From Sindora glabra (Eukaryota > Streptophyta > Magnoliopsida > Fabales > Fabaceae), in the NCBI GenBank assembly GCA_020226215.1, contig CM035233.1:9920001-9984000 (forward strand): a stretch of 64,000 bases of DNA, in the 5' to 3' direction. Of the stretch, positions 23,215-34,610 are shown one piece after another (positions within the stretch are counted from its first letter, which is position 1; each line of letters starts with the position of its first letter). The notes beneath the pieces were generated by a model. The model was not told the origin of the DNA. It did not search any database and saw only the letters and a list, made by a program, of their open reading frames with translations. A program made the translations under genes and the position numbers.

Positions 23215-23340
23215 TTATGGTAGTGATTGGTAATGGATGTATAGGCGATGGTCAATAATAGTAGGTGATGACAATGGTAATTAATGATAGAAGGTGTAGT
23301 CAATGGTAATAAATAATGATGGGTCAAAAGGGTAATAGTG
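23215..23340. repeat. Degenerate GGTAATGAT-type minisatellite
   Basis: Variants of 'ggtaatggat', 'gatggtcaataata' and 'gatgacaatggtaat' recur about every 20-35 bases. There is no coding sense across the stretch. Confidence 0.5.
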
Positions 23341-23734
23341 TTTAAGCTTTAATGGAAAGGTAAACAAAATAATAATTTTATATAACTAAAATAATTTCAT
23401 ACATAGGAGTATATAATAACCACCTTTTTCATAAAAATATTTTAAAGGACTAATAAGTTAAAAATATTAGAAAATTTAATAACTATAAACTTAATAATTT
23501 AAAAATTATTAAGAATGTTAAAATATAATAGCCCATATATGATGTTAAGGTTAGGCTTCTTAGTGTCACTTAGACTTGAATAAGGTATTAGGTATTCTTC
23601 AGTGATGAGTTAAATCATTACCTAAGTCATGTTCTATTTAATAGTATTCTAAAACCCTCAATTATTGCATGCTCCTTATCTATCAATGAACTTTCTCCCC
23701 AATTCTTATGACAACTAGGATTTGATAAAAGGAG

Positions 23735-23926
23735 TGACTTCTATATATATGATGTGTAATTGTGACCATAATCAATTCAAAATCTAAGAACATGATCAAT
23801 CAGTATCATAAACAATCCAAAAACACAAGTATTTATTTATTTGTCTAATCTTTTATTTTATTTGCATATTATTTTATGTTTATTTATAGAGTTTAATTGA
23901 TCATAATTTTATAGAATTTTATTAAT
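23735..23926 (+). mobile_element. 3' part of the 5' LTR of the first Ty1/copia copy
   Basis: This stretch ends immediately before a PBS-like site at 23,927-23,939. It is also repeated, diverged, at 38,480-38,680, sharing blocks such as 'ataatcaattcaaaatctaagaac' (first 20 bases) and 'tttatttgcatattattttatg'. The outer end of this LTR was not identified and may lie near 23,540. Confidence 0.5.
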
Positions 23927-23939
23927 TAGTATCAATGCC
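23927..23939 (+). other. Primer-binding-site-like sequence (initiator tRNA-Met type)
   Basis: TAGTATCAATGCC matches the plant initiator tRNA-Met PBS (TGGTATCAGAGCC) at 10 of 13 positions. It lies upstream of leader sequence that parallels the leader of the full-length copy at 50,966. Confidence 0.5.
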
Positions 23940-25285
23940 CACAAAGTATTTAATATGGCTAATTTTTATTTGGATTAATCAAATCTATTATTTGATTTAT
24001 ATTGTATCAATGATTAAAGTATTTTTGAACAAGAATGTTATGAGTCCTAAAATTATTATATAGCATTGTATTAATAAATAATGAGTTATTTTGTGAAATT
24101 TATACAAACTATTTATGTGTTTTGCATGTGTTTACTAGAATTTCAATTAAAAAGCCATAGATGAATATTCAGAGCTCTTCTAGAATATATTTCTCTTCTA
24201 AATTATAATAAAGCAGTAATGTTTTTCTTTATATCATAAATTGATGCTAACCATTACCTATTCAAGTATTTGTATTAATCTAGATAGAAAATTATAGTTT
24301 GGGATGAAATATTGAGAAATGTCATTAAACCATGCAATTTTTGGAAAAATTCAAGATGGATTCAAAGCCAATTTATTCAGTTTTTGGATCAAATTTATAT
24401 GGAAATGATTTAAAGTCACATAAAAACAAAACTTAAAAAAAATTGTTTAATTTGGTGTAAAATTAATTTTTTTGAGTTAGATGTGTAATTAAGTTGCGAA
24501 TTGGGTTAGGTAACCCTATTGTAAACCTAATTCAAGGTTAAGGAAAAAGATGACATGTTTTTGCACAATGCCTATGTGCATAGGTGGCATATTTAATGCA
24601 CACGCCTGACTACTAGTATTTAATTATAGTGGTAATTATACTAGCAAGCTCCATTCTTTGAGCTCAATTTTGGATATTTTTCTAAAATTTTGTAGAACTA
24701 TAAATATTTTATTATTTTTTTCATTTTATTTAAGTATTATTTTAAAATTATTTGCATGTAATTATTATTGTTTAGGCTATAACATAAATATATATATTTG
24801 TGGAATTTTTGTACTACGTGGCTAATAAAGTAGTTTTGCATAGTTATGTGCATAAAGGTATAATTTTGCAAGAATTGAGTGAACTTATGTTATGTCATAA
24901 AAATTTTGTGTAATTGTGAGTTTACTTATTGTGGATCCAATTACATAACATTTTTGCAAATAAATAATAAATAATAAAATATTAGTTAAACTAAGGGAAG
25001 TTTTATGTTAATAACATTTAAATACCTTATCGGTATAATATTATTGATATAGCTTGTTAGTAACAACATAAGTGCAAGATTAAATCTTATATCATTAAAA
25101 TCTTAAATACTTTATTAGAGTAAGGTTTTAGAGTGTACTATTTAATTCTTAAGGTTTCAAATACCATATTAATGTTATGTCTTATAGTGTAATAGTGTGT
25201 ATAATTGCATAATTTAATAAGAAAAAATTAAAAGTATGATTAAAATAATACATACAGGAACATATCGCTAATTTTTCCTTAATTA
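23940..25285 (+). mobile_element. Untranslated leader of the first Ty1/copia copy (no foldback insertion)
   Basis: The leader parallels that of the full-length copy. 'atgagtcctaaaattatt' near 24,040 matches 'ataagtctcaaattattt' near 51,080. The segment 24,880-25,090 matches 54,560-54,740, for example 'cggtataatattattgata' against 'tgatataatattattaata'. This copy lacks the foldback element found in the other two, so its leader is only about 1.35 kb. Confidence 0.6.
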
Positions 25286-28200
25286 TTATGACTATAAAAT
25301 TGACTTCCATTAAAAAGTCGAATGAGACAAATTATAGGAATTGGGTCAAGTCTTTAAAACTTTATCTAATAGTCACCAATCTTGATCTAACACTCAAGGA
25401 ACAAAAACTAAGTATTAATACAAATATTTCTACTACTAAACAAAAGGCTAAGCTAGAAAAATAGACATACTCAAATGAAGTGTGCTTGATAGTCGTGAAG
25501 TACATAATGGATAAGATAATTATATAGAGTATTTCTAAATTTGAGAATATTAAGGCCTTTTTTAATTCTATTATCAAGAAATATCCTAAATTTGACAAAG
25601 AAGAAAAGGATCATTACTTCTCACTTCCTAAGAAAATTTTGTATAAGCATTAGTGAAGTACGAGAACACATATAATAGTTAATCCACTAGTATAACAAGT
25701 TAAAAAGTATGAAAGTTAAGCATTAGAATTTTTACTAGCTCAATCTGATGTTATAAAGACAGCTTATAGTATCTAAAATAGGGAATAGACTATTAATGAG
25801 TTAGTCTTAATTATTAGTCAAGTTGATGACATGAAAGAAGGAAAGGTTCAAGTTGTAAACTACATTTCTCATGGTTCAACTTTATAATAGGGAATAAAAG
25901 TGTATACAAGGACAACAAATAGAAGTCCACCTATAAAAAGAAAAAAGGTGACATGACTAAGCAACACCACAAACCCAAAAAGCCTAATTCAAAGGAAACT
26001 ACATATTTTGTAAGAAATATGAGCATAAAAAGGCAAACTAGTTCAACTATAAGAAATAAGTTGATAAAAAAAATAAAGGTACCTTTCTCACTCTAGTATG
26101 TTTTGAATTAAACAATATTGATATACCATTTAATATCTAGTGGTCAGATACTTGTGCTACCATTCACAGCACATACTATCTACAAGCATTAAAAAACTTA
26201 AGAAAATTAAGTGAACGAGATCTGGTTATTCAACTTAGATATGAAGATAGGGTCCAAATGGAGGATGTAAAAATAGTATCTTTAAGTTTGTCATTTGATT
26301 ATATATTACAACTTAAGGGTACAATATATGTAGTTTTCATAGAAAGAATATGATTTTTATAGTTGCTTTAGATCATGTCGAATATTTATGTTATTTTAAT
26401 AATAGAAGGTTTGATTTAATTTATGATTCTTTTGTTTTCAATTTTAATTCATTATCTTATGGGTTATACATATTTGATTTAGATCCTAACTTTCCCAATT
26501 TTGTAAATCTCATTATTAGAAAAAAGGCAGAACTAATGAAAGATGTTTTATGTTATGGCATAGAATATTATGCGCATATTTCTAGAGAGATGATGTAAAA
26601 ACTTATAAAAGAATGAGTGCTTCATGATCTAGGTTTCTCAAATTTTGCCATATGTGTTGATTACATTAAAAGAAAACTTTCTTTCAAAGTTAGAATGTAA
26701 AAGAGAAGCAAGAAGTAAGACGCCTTAAAACTAATCAACATTAACATTAGTGAACTCAATATACCTAGTGTTATAGGTAGTTATAAATACTTCATCTTCT
26801 TCTTCAATAATTATCTTAAGTATGATTGGGTGAAACTGCTCAATGAGCTTTCAAGTCATTTAAGACAATAGTTGAACTTAAATTAAGAAAAAATACTAAG
26901 TGTGTCAATTTTAATAGAGGTAATAAGTAATATGGCAAGCATAATAAGACTAAAAGAAATCCTAGTCCTTTTCTAGATACTTATAAAAGTGTAGGATTGA
27001 AGCCAATTACATTATGCTTGGGACATCGGAATAGCATGGAAATACGGAAAGAAGAAACTGGAAATTTAAGGGCATGATGAAATGCATGTTAACTCATATA
27101 TTATTGATAAAGTACTTATGAAATGATGCCCCAAAAATTGTTACATACATTCTAAATTAAATTCTTGATCAGTCAATGCCTACAACCCCTTATAAGTTAT
27201 TATATAGTAAACGACTAAGTCTAAGCATTTTCACATTCAAGATTATAAAGCCAAGACAAAACCATACATTCTATCTATGAAGAAACTTGATTTAAAGACT
27301 ATTACTAGATATTTTATTAATTACTATAATGGCTTAAAAAATAATAGGTTTTATTGTCTGACTTATTCATCCATTTGTTAAATTAGACCAAGCCATTTAT
27401 TTTGAGGATGAGTTAGATAGTGACAATCAAATTCCATGTATTTCTAATTTCATAGAAGAAAATGTAACTGTTTCACAAGCACCAAAATTAGGTTAGTTAC
27501 TTTTTATTGTTCTAAAAGAATAATGGTACAGTGCAACCAATGGCAAAAGATGTAGAGCTAAATAAGGTAGTTGAAGAAGTTCCTTCAAGGAGATTTTATA
27601 GAGCTTATAAATAAATGATTTCTAAAAATTATTTAGTTTACAAGTAAAAGCATGAATATAAAATTGATAATGACATTAATCCTTCTATATTTTCACAAGC
27701 AATATCCAATCTTGATTTTTTCAATTAGATCAATGCTATGAATAATGAATTAGCTTTAATTCACAATAATCAAGTGTGAGACTTCATTGAATTGCTAAGA
27801 AATCATAAGTCGATTGGATGCAAATAAGTCTTTAAAATCAAAAGAGATGCTTGTGGTGAAATTGAAAGGTATAAGGCTAGACTTTTAATAAAAAGCTATA
27901 CCTAAATATAAGGCATGTGTTATAATAAAACATTTTCACTAATTTTGATTAAGGATTAATTCTAAGTTATTATAATGATGTTGGCTAGTTTTAACTTGGA
28001 GCTATATTAGATAGATGTCAAAATAACTTTATAAAATGGTGACTTATTAGAAATTACATACATAAATAAGCTAGATGGCTTCTAAAAGATGAGTAAAGAA
28101 CACTAGTGTGTAAACTAAAAAAATTCATATATAGTTTAATGCAAGCATATAGATAGTGGTACTTCAAAATTAATAAGATGATAATTCCTTTTAGTTTTAA

Positions 28201-29060
28201 AGAGAATGATGTAAACTGATGTATCTACATGATGATAAGTACAAGCGATTTCCTGATTCTAGTACTCTATGTTGATGACATTCTCTTTATCAATAATGAT
28301 GTGAGCATGTTGATTGAGATAGAATAGATGTTATCAAAACACTTTAGGATGAAGGATATTAAGAATGCTTTAAATGTATTAGGCATAAATACCCATTATA
28401 AGACCTTAAGGTATATTTCGTTTATCTCAACAATTGTACATTAAGAAAATATTAAAAAGTTTCAATATATCTATGTATTCTTAAATTTCTACACCCATTC
28501 AAAAGGGTAAGATCTTTTTAGATGCCTAGTTTTTTCAAAATGATAATAAAAGAGAAAGGATGAAAAATGACTTATATGTATTAATTGCAAGTAGCTTGAA
28601 GCATACTTAAGTATGTACATATTCCTAATATAGCTTATATTATTAATGTACTAGGGAGTTACGTAAGTGATCCTAGTTAGAAACATTGAACTATTATTAA
28701 AAAAATTATAAGGTACTTGTAAAATATAAAAGATTACAAGCTAACCTATTGAAGAGTAGGAGATTTCATGGTTACATGGTACTTAGCTTTAAATTTTGCT
28801 TGCTATCCATATCATGATAAATTAATATGTGGATACATTTTTATGTTAGTAAGAGGAGTTGTTTGATGGAAAAGTATTAAGCAATCCTTTACAATAACCT
28901 CCACCATGAAAGAAGATTATGTTATGGGTTATGAAACTACTGGTGAAGTTGTGTGGTTAAGGAACTTAATTACTAGTCTTAATGCTGTTAAAAGCATTTA
29001 TAGACCTTTAACTATCTATTATGACAATGCTATTACTATGAACTTTTCTTGATATTGGTG
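25286..29060 (+). pseudogene. Ty1/copia gag-pol pseudogene (RT motif YVDD retained)
   Basis: Coding blocks appear in copia order with many frameshifts and stops. Gag starts near the ATG at 25288, with NYRNWVKSLKLYLIV. A decayed zinc knuckle lies at about 25,990-26,060 (FCKKYEHKK). A protease active-site remnant (WSDTCATIHST) lies near 26,140. The pre-integrase region is open over 26350-26598 and is followed by a decayed histidine/cysteine block (HIS...CVDYIK). Integrase GT..HGN.ERRNW lies near 27,030. RT has IGCK.VFKIKRDACGEIERYKARL at 27,810-27,885 (under 20 residues on either side of the stop) and LYVDDILFI with YVDD at 28268-28279. RNase H blocks (EVVWLRNLI, TIYYDNA) lie at 28,940-29,030. 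The element cannot encode a working polyprotein. Stops replace tryptophans in several motifs (for example IGCK-stop-VF), which is consistent with G-to-A decay of TGG codons. Confidence 0.88.
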
Positions 29061-30850
29061 TATACTCTAAAGACTGATCATAAGATGATTATATTGGCAT
29101 ACATTATATTATATTTTTCTTTGTATATAGAGGCATTTCAATTATTATGTTTAGTATTATATTTGTACAATATAAACAAATATAATATTTATCCTTTGAA
29201 TAGTTAATACTATTCTTAAATGTCCTTAATTGAATATTATTATAAAATAAGATAATAATAATGCATTGAGACTAGTATGTATATTGACTAATGACTAAAT
29301 CTTATTAGTCATAAATATAAGATATCAAGTTAACATATGGGTGCATCTTAAAGAACAAATGTACTAGATAGACCCACCATAAGAATGCTACATGAATCAT
29401 TATATAAGTTTTATAATCAATTTTCATAGTGGCAATGATGTACGTGGTCTTTTAACTTGAAATCATTATAATTCTTTACATAAGGTGATGTCATCTAATA
29501 TTTTCTATAATAATGTTGGCCTAAAAAATAATTATTAAGTATACCATAAATTATACAAAAGGATGTAAGTGGTCTAGATAGGACCGTATCTTTCATAAAT
29601 AGGAGAAGTACATATCCATGGGCCCTATGATTAAGTAAACCTACAAAACGCACGGTCGGGCTTAGATAAATTAATATGTTATATGGTTTAATTTATTTTG
29701 AGATAGTTTACTCATGAATTAAGAAATATATAGATTGAACCATAACAAGAGTGACATATTCCATTATTTAAGTTTAATCTAGATATCTTTCATATAGTAG
29801 TGAAATGTTGCTAACTACCATTCACTATCTATGATATTAAAATATGATTTTAGGATCACTGCTAATATATAAGAACCTATAGGATTGTACACAAAGAGTG
29901 AGTCAAATATTAGGATTATAGTGTAATTAAGAACTCTTAGTTAAATTAGAACTCCTAATTGGGACAGGCCTAATATGATTAGGTTTCACTAAGTAGTAGC
30001 GGAATATAATTGAGTCTTACTTAGCTAACACTAAAGACATGTTGATCATTGACTAAAATCATTACTAGGCATGGCTAATAATGAAAGCCTAACTATCTCT
30101 TTTCTTAAAGTAATTCTGGTTAAAGATCATGGAAAATTTAATCTATGAGATAAATCAATTAGTTAGAATAAAAATTTGACTAATATTAATCAATTAGTGA
30201 GATAGAAATTTAACTAATATCGAGAAGCCTTATTTTTTCCTAATAAAAAAAGCAACATCATGGGTTAATTGTGAAAGTCTTTTTAAAGCAATCTTAAAAA
30301 CTAGAAAAACTTATAGCTATCATTGTATTGATTTAAGAGTGACTCCATCCAATTTAATATGAATTTTTTAGTGCTAGTATGGATACCATTGCAGCGTTGC
30401 TTTTTTGGATTGCATTTGTGGTTCATCATTCAAATCATGCATTTGTAATGAAATTAGTTTCAACATTCATGATATGGCAACTTGTTTACGCAATCATGAT
30501 TCATCAATAGGTTTGTAAATTTAGATATTCATCAAAAATAGAATCAATATTGTACCTACACTTATGAATTCAAACACAATAGGATTAATTTGAATTGAAC
30601 TCCTTTGTAGCAAGTTTGATTTACACTACAAAGGTATAAATCTTAACACCATTTTATGCTTCTTTTGAAAGGATTCATTGATCAATTTCAAAAATTTAAT
30701 GATTTTTCATTGTGTATATTGATTTGAAACCTAACACTTGGAATAACAAAAGTTCTGCCTATACAAAATATTCTAATATCAAGTAACATTTTGTGAGAAA
30801 GAAAATACATGAGTTTATTTCTTATATTAAGCATATTTCCATAAACTATT
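29061..30850. mobile_element. Unassigned retroelement-like 3' sequence
   Basis: The match to the other copia copy stops in the RNase H region near 29,055. What follows has no protein remnant. It contains phrases often seen in plant copia 3' regions, such as 'gtggtctagataggaccg' near 29,570 and repeated 'taatatgattagg' near 29,970. It is probably the end of one element fused to another family. The boundary was not resolved. Confidence 0.35.
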
Positions 30851-30854
30851 GTAT

Positions 30855-33800
30855 ATCATTCATGAGATTAAAGTGTTCATATTCACTTTTGTATTAATCA
30901 TGTTTCATCCATTAATCAAATTGCTATGGATTCAATAAGTATAGTTTATCAATACTATATCTACATATAATATTATTTTTTATATGAATCAAAGGAATTA
31001 ATTTTTATTAAAAATTAATAATGAGTATTAGAGCCATTTGAATATGTGAATTGGTCATATTATTACGTAGATTTAGAAATTAATTTATTTTTGAATAATT
31101 TAACTTTTGTGATGAATTTTCTAGATCAAATTTTTATGAATCTCAAATTATTCCATAGCCCTTAAATTGATAATTTATTATTATGAGTATTATTTTATAA
31201 TTGCTACAAATGATTTGCAAATTTTGGTGTCATCATATTTATGTTTTGCATGATGATTTGAGAAATTCTATAGATTATATGATATAAATTTTCCCTATAT
31301 ATTTACTACGACCTTAGTTTATTGTATATTCATATAGCTTCATTTTTTAGTGAATAATGTGTTATAATGTTCATAAAACTATTCAAATATTCATATTCAT
31401 ACTATTTTTTGAACAATGCTTGAACTACATAATATCTTGTCAAAAATATTGGCCTATTCTCAATATTTAATGCTTTTATCATTTTATACGCTTAATTTAT
31501 CAAGTTTTTCTTTTTTATTTTGTATATATGTGATATTTTTGGTTTTCTAGTATGTTTTCATATTATTATTAATGAAAGTTTACTAGAAACTAATTTATGG
31601 CATCTTCATAATCAAAATATGTTTTTTTCAAAGTTTTACTATCTTTTAAAAATAGAAATCACATGAAGTGCCAAATTAAGAAGCTTACTAGAAACTATGT
31701 CTTATCAAAATTTCATGTGAAAGCTTACCTAAAAGCTTAAGCATATTTTTTTTTCTTAGAAATGCATAGTATAAGTTTTTCCTCCCGAAACAGTAAATGG
31801 GCAAAACTGTCCTTGAAAGATTAAATTAACATCAAATTAGTTCTAAATTTTACTATAACATCAATTTATTCCAATTTCATTAAATTTAACATCAAATTAG
31901 TCCTACTATTAAATTGACATTAAATTAGTCCTAAAAAATTATGTTAACATTATATTAGTCTTAATTTTTATCTTAACATCAAATTTGTCATCTCGTTAGT
32001 ACTTCTGTTAATAAACTTAAGTTATAATTAAATTTTTTCTACTCTAATTACAGACTAATAAAAAATACAAAATAATAGTTGAGTTAAAAAATAATTTTTA
32101 AGAAAAAGTATTTTATTATTCTCTCAAAGAAAAATCAAACTTTGAATATCAAATAGTGATACTTTCTTAAAAAATAATCAATGAGCCAAAAAATTAACAA
32201 ATTCACCATTAAGCAAAATAAGTACCTGATTAAAGTCGGTTAAGTTTTAAGACCTCATAGTATAATAATCAAACCCTAAAAAATTATAATTATAAGTAAA
32301 GTACTTTAAACCTTAGAAGTAACAGGTAAATAGCATTAACTCAAAACATAACAATGCCAAATGTCAATATGGATTGCAATCCAGATAACCAAATTAGGGT
32401 TTAGATTGAGGATTATCAACTAAACAAAAAAAATTTTGAGAGTAAATTATTTTCTTGTTAAAAAAATGATAACATTAAACTCAAACATTAAAATAATAAA
32501 AAATAGAAAAAAGTTAAAAATAACAAAAGAATATAAAAAGAGAAAAAGTTTAACAAAATAAAAAAAGATAATAAAAAATAAAGAAAATATTAAAAAGAGA
32601 AATAATAATAATAAAAAGGAAAAAAACTTTCAATATGTGTTTATTGCTTTTAACAATGGAACTACAAAGGTACAAAGCACCATTTCACTTTAAAGATTTT
32701 TTTTTATTTTTTATTTGTTTATAAATGATGACAAATTTGAAACTTTTTGTTGTTTAGTTAATAATTTTCAATCTGGATCTTAATTTGGTTTTTTGGATTG
32801 TATTCTATTTTGGCGTTTGGTGTAGTTGTGCTTTAGGTTGATGCTATTTGCTTCTACTATTAAGGTTTAAGCTATCTTGCTTAGAATCCTATTTTTTTTA
32901 GGTTAGTTTATTATATTATAAGGACTTAAAACCTAACCCACTTTGATCAAGGTATGTATTACCATTATAGATTCAAGGTTTGATCTTTTTTCTGAGGATA
33001 AAATATAATACTTTCTCTTAAAAATTAATTTTAAAACTTAACTTAATATCTTGCATTTTTTATTCGGTCCATAATTAAATAAGAAAAAATTTAACTACAA
33101 CTCAAGTTTTCTAGTGTAAATACTAATGGTAGGATTAATCTAATGTTAAAGTAAAAATTAGGACTAATATGATATTAATATAATTTTTTAAAACTAATTT
33201 AATATCAATCTAACAGTACTAGATTAAATTGATGTCATAATAAAATTTTGGATTAATTTGATATCAATATAATCTTTTAGGGATGAATTTGACCATTCAC
33301 CTTTTTAAAAATGAGCATTTGCTTTTCCTCCAGCTTGTAATATTTATACTTTTGAATTTTTGGAAAATTCTTTAATTTAAAATTGTCCTAAGAAGTTATT
33401 TCACCATTTTATCCATTAAAGGATATTTTTTGAAAGGTTTTGAATAAAAGCAACATTATTAAAAAAATTATTTTAGAATAGAAAATTTTTTGACATAATT
33501 TTAGAGAAAATTTCATTTTCATTAAAGAATAACATGTTTGAATTCAAAATAGGTAGATCTAGAGTGTTTTCTATTTTAAAACAATGAAGGACTTTAAAGC
33601 ACTTTAACATATTTTTCCCTTTAGAGATTTTGCCTTACATTCAAATGATTATTAATGCATTTTTTTCATTCAAATGCATTAAAGAACAATTATGCGATGA
33701 AAATCATGTTGAAAAATGCATTTAATAAGTAAATATAGAATTAAGTCATTATAGGTCTGCAACTGAAGTGAGCAACTAAGTCAAGGAAGAAAATGACAAT

Positions 33801-33880
33801 TAATAATGCATTAGGCGAAGCCTATGCACTATTGTCCCAGTGTTAGGCAATGGTAGTTCTTACACTATTAGGTTCCATTA
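30855..33880 (+). mobile_element. Ty1/copia second copy: LTR end, PBS and leader only
   Basis: From 30,855 the sequence matches the last 165 bp or so of the LTR at 50,800-50,965 ('gattaaagtgttcat', 'catccattaatcaaattgctatgg'). It then has a PBS-like GAGTATTAGAGCC (31023-31035), then the whole leader including the foldback, matching 50,966-54,330. Similarity stops near 33,880, where a Ty3/gypsy protease fragment begins. No gag-pol follows, so this copy is truncated or interrupted. Confidence 0.8.
31785..33335. mobile_element. Foldback / long-TIR element, copy A
   Basis: This is a very large imperfect palindrome. The left arm (about 31,791-32,455) begins 'aaatgggcaaaactgtcc' and carries several copies of an AACATCAAATTAGTCCTAA motif. 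The right arm (about 32,725-33,310) is its inverted complement and ends 'ggatgaatttgaccattcac'. Inner arm parts also pair: 'aaaccttagaagtaac' with 'ctactattaaggttta', and 'ggattgcaatccagat' with 'atctggatc...ggattg'. The A-rich loop is about 270 bp. No transposase remnant is present. Long TIRs with internal subrepeats suggest a non-autonomous Mutator-like or foldback element. Confidence 0.8.
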
Positions 33881-33899
33881 GGTCCTTTAAGATAAACTA

Positions 33900-34225
33900 A
33901 TGTTATTATATAACAAGCTAATCAATTTAATGCTTACCTTGTAGGAGTAATTAAAGATTTCTTAATGCAAAGGGATTGCTTGATTTTCTTGGTTAAATTT
34001 TACATTTTGAATATGAGGGATGTTAGCTCACCTAATCCAACTTTAATTATTCTTAGGAAACTTTTCCTTAAAATAATTAGAATTGTGATTCAAATATATA
34101 ATGGTAAACTCACCATAGAGTTTGATAGAAGAACCACCAAATTCAATTTTTTTAAAGCAATGAAGTATCATTCAAATGATTATTATATCTTTTCTATTGA
34201 CATAGTTACTTTCTTAGTGTAGGAT
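33900..34225 (+). pseudogene. Ty3/gypsy polyprotein fragment, protease region
   Basis: The frame opens at about 33,920 and is uninterrupted from 33965 to 34222. The blocks VGVIKDFLMQ, LIFLVKFYILNMRD, PTLIILRKLF and IYNGKLTIEFD, then FNFFKAMKYHSND and FSIDIV, follow the layout of the aspartic-protease C-terminal region of Athila/Tat-type gypsy elements. In that family LGRPFL normally occurs where LRKLFL stands here. The fragment lacks the catalytic Asp motif upstream. It is a remnant, not a host gene. Confidence 0.7.
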
Positions 34226-34574
34226 ATATCTTATTTGAATAGCAAGGATGTCCCCATGTTCCAAAGAACTTTGAGTCGAAGCTTGTCAGGTTACCATTTT
34301 TTTCTAAGATATTGTTACTATATGTTTGTAAGTGCTAGTTTTAAAACCCTTAGTTGACTACTTGAAGTGTACATGTTTAGAACCAAATATGGCAATAACT
34401 ATGAAGTTGAAACCAAATTGTGAATGAGTTGTAACATTAAACTAAAGACGCTAAACAAAAATATTACTTATAAAGCAACTAAATAGTGGCTACTAACCAC
34501 CATCAAATATACTTTTTTTTACTATCTCTTTTATCTTATATATCTATAAATTTTTTATATGCTTTACATTAGGA

Positions 34575-34610
34575 AAAAATGTAATATTTAAGTATAAGGG
34601 AGGATTTAAT
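34575..34610 (+). other. Polypurine-tract-like motif of a Ty3/gypsy element
   Basis: 'acattaggaaaaaatgtaat' followed by 'atttaagtataagggaggat' resembles the conserved plant Athila/Tat signature (a GGGACAATG block, then TTTAAG..GGGGGAGG). It lies about 350 bp after the protease fragment. The rest of pol is therefore deleted. Confidence 0.5.

Noticed and set aside
25362..25598. 78-codon open frame antisense to copia gag
   Set aside because: It is the mirror of the + strand gag remnant, whose motifs are recognisable, so the antisense frame is a shadow.
32640..33000. Initial impression of a gene in the right arm of the foldback
   Set aside because: The sequence is the inverted complement of 32,280-32,420 and has stops in all frames. 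It is structure, not coding.
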